Of a stretch of 32,362 nt of DNA, positions 32,146 to 32,362 are shown piece after piece; positions within the stretch are counted from its first letter, which is position 1; each line of letters begins with the position of its first letter. The DNA lies in the NCBI GenBank assembly GCA_013115135.1, contig JABANP010000564.1, positions 1 through 32,362 on the forward strand. The letters are read 5' to 3'. The translations under genes and the position numbers were made by a program. This DNA comes from Perkinsus olseni (Eukaryota > Perkinsozoa > Perkinsida > Perkinsidae). The notes below the pieces were generated by a model. The model searched no databases and had not been told where the DNA came from. It saw nothing but the letters and a program-made list of their open reading frames with translations.

Positions 32146-32362
32146 ATGAAGTTTGCCGCAGGAACAGTAGACAACGAAGACAATTCCCATAAACTTAACA
32201 AGAAGAAGTCCTTAGCTGGCAAGGGATTAAACGCGAGTTTACTTAAAATGGAGAAGATAAGAAGTAAATTATCGAGCATTGTAAAACGAGTATCATATCG
32301 TAGTTTATCAGGTATCATGCAGATCTTCAAGAAGTATGTATACCGTAGAAGTGATGGTGCTG
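32146..32362 (+). CDS. 5' part of a basic protein, cut by the window end
   Basis: ATG at 32146 (AAGATGA context) opens a frame of 72 codons that is still open at the last base. It reads MKFAAGTVDNEDNSHKLNKK, then Lys/Ser-rich helices (SLLKMEKIRSKLSSIVKRVS; MQIFKKYVYRRSDGA). No signal peptide, no family recognised. Codon use is less AT-extreme than the Asn-rich genes to the left. A minus-strand frame in the same place is its shadow. Confidence 0.55.
   Translation, partial: MKFAAGTVDNEDNSHKLNKKKSLAGKGLNASLLKMEKIRSKLSSIVKRVSYRSLSGIMQIFKKYVYRRSDGA

Overview
This is nuclear DNA from a gene-dense, intron-rich single-celled eukaryote. Every confidently read gene is broken by GT-AG introns that are mostly 25-75 nt long. 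I suspect an alveolate of the Perkinsus kind from gene style, Asp/His/Asn-rich runs and polypyrimidine tracts before start codons, but the sequence does not prove this. The standard genetic code fits. Because the introns are so short, single-frame ORFs hide most genes. I rebuilt the models by joining frames at GT-AG pairs that keep phase and restore family motifs.

Layout. 1-9.2 kb: poorly resolved. It holds a tRNA-like structure, a decayed repeat, small multi-exon candidates (2586-2943 +, 5404-5915 -) and a broken-looking alpha/beta hydrolase on the minus strand (about 7.5-8.65 kb). 9.2-9.7 kb: a small three-exon gene (-). 10.55-14.08 kb: a 12-exon gene (-) for a 939-residue TPR protein with a Thr/Ala/Pro repeat stalk and a C-terminal membrane anchor. 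14.77-16.02 kb: a seven-exon phytanoyl-CoA-dioxygenase-like gene (+), convergent with a secreted 5'-nucleotidase-family gene (16.34-19.1 kb, -). 20.28-20.51 kb: a small secreted cysteine-rich protein (-). 21.99-23.0 kb: a six-exon SIRT5-like sirtuin (-) that has lost its zinc cysteines.

24.3-32.4 kb is visibly more AT-rich, with many ATC/ATG triplet runs. It holds a probable mitochondrial RAP-like protein (+), a CSC1/OSCA (TMEM63) channel (+), a convergent DHHC palmitoyltransferase (-), a secreted Thr-rich glycoprotein (+) and the 5' end of a basic protein that runs off the window.

Two nearly identical 244-bp repeats (14128-14371 and 23607-23850), in the same orientation, each lie in the intergenic space between a leftward and a rightward gene. 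The most interesting points are the very short introns (several near 25 nt), the paired repeat in divergent promoter regions, two introns sharing a tRNA-B-box-like block, and three enzymes with a canonical active-site or metal residue changed. I see no obvious operon-like pathway; the genes look like ordinary housekeeping, membrane and secreted functions.
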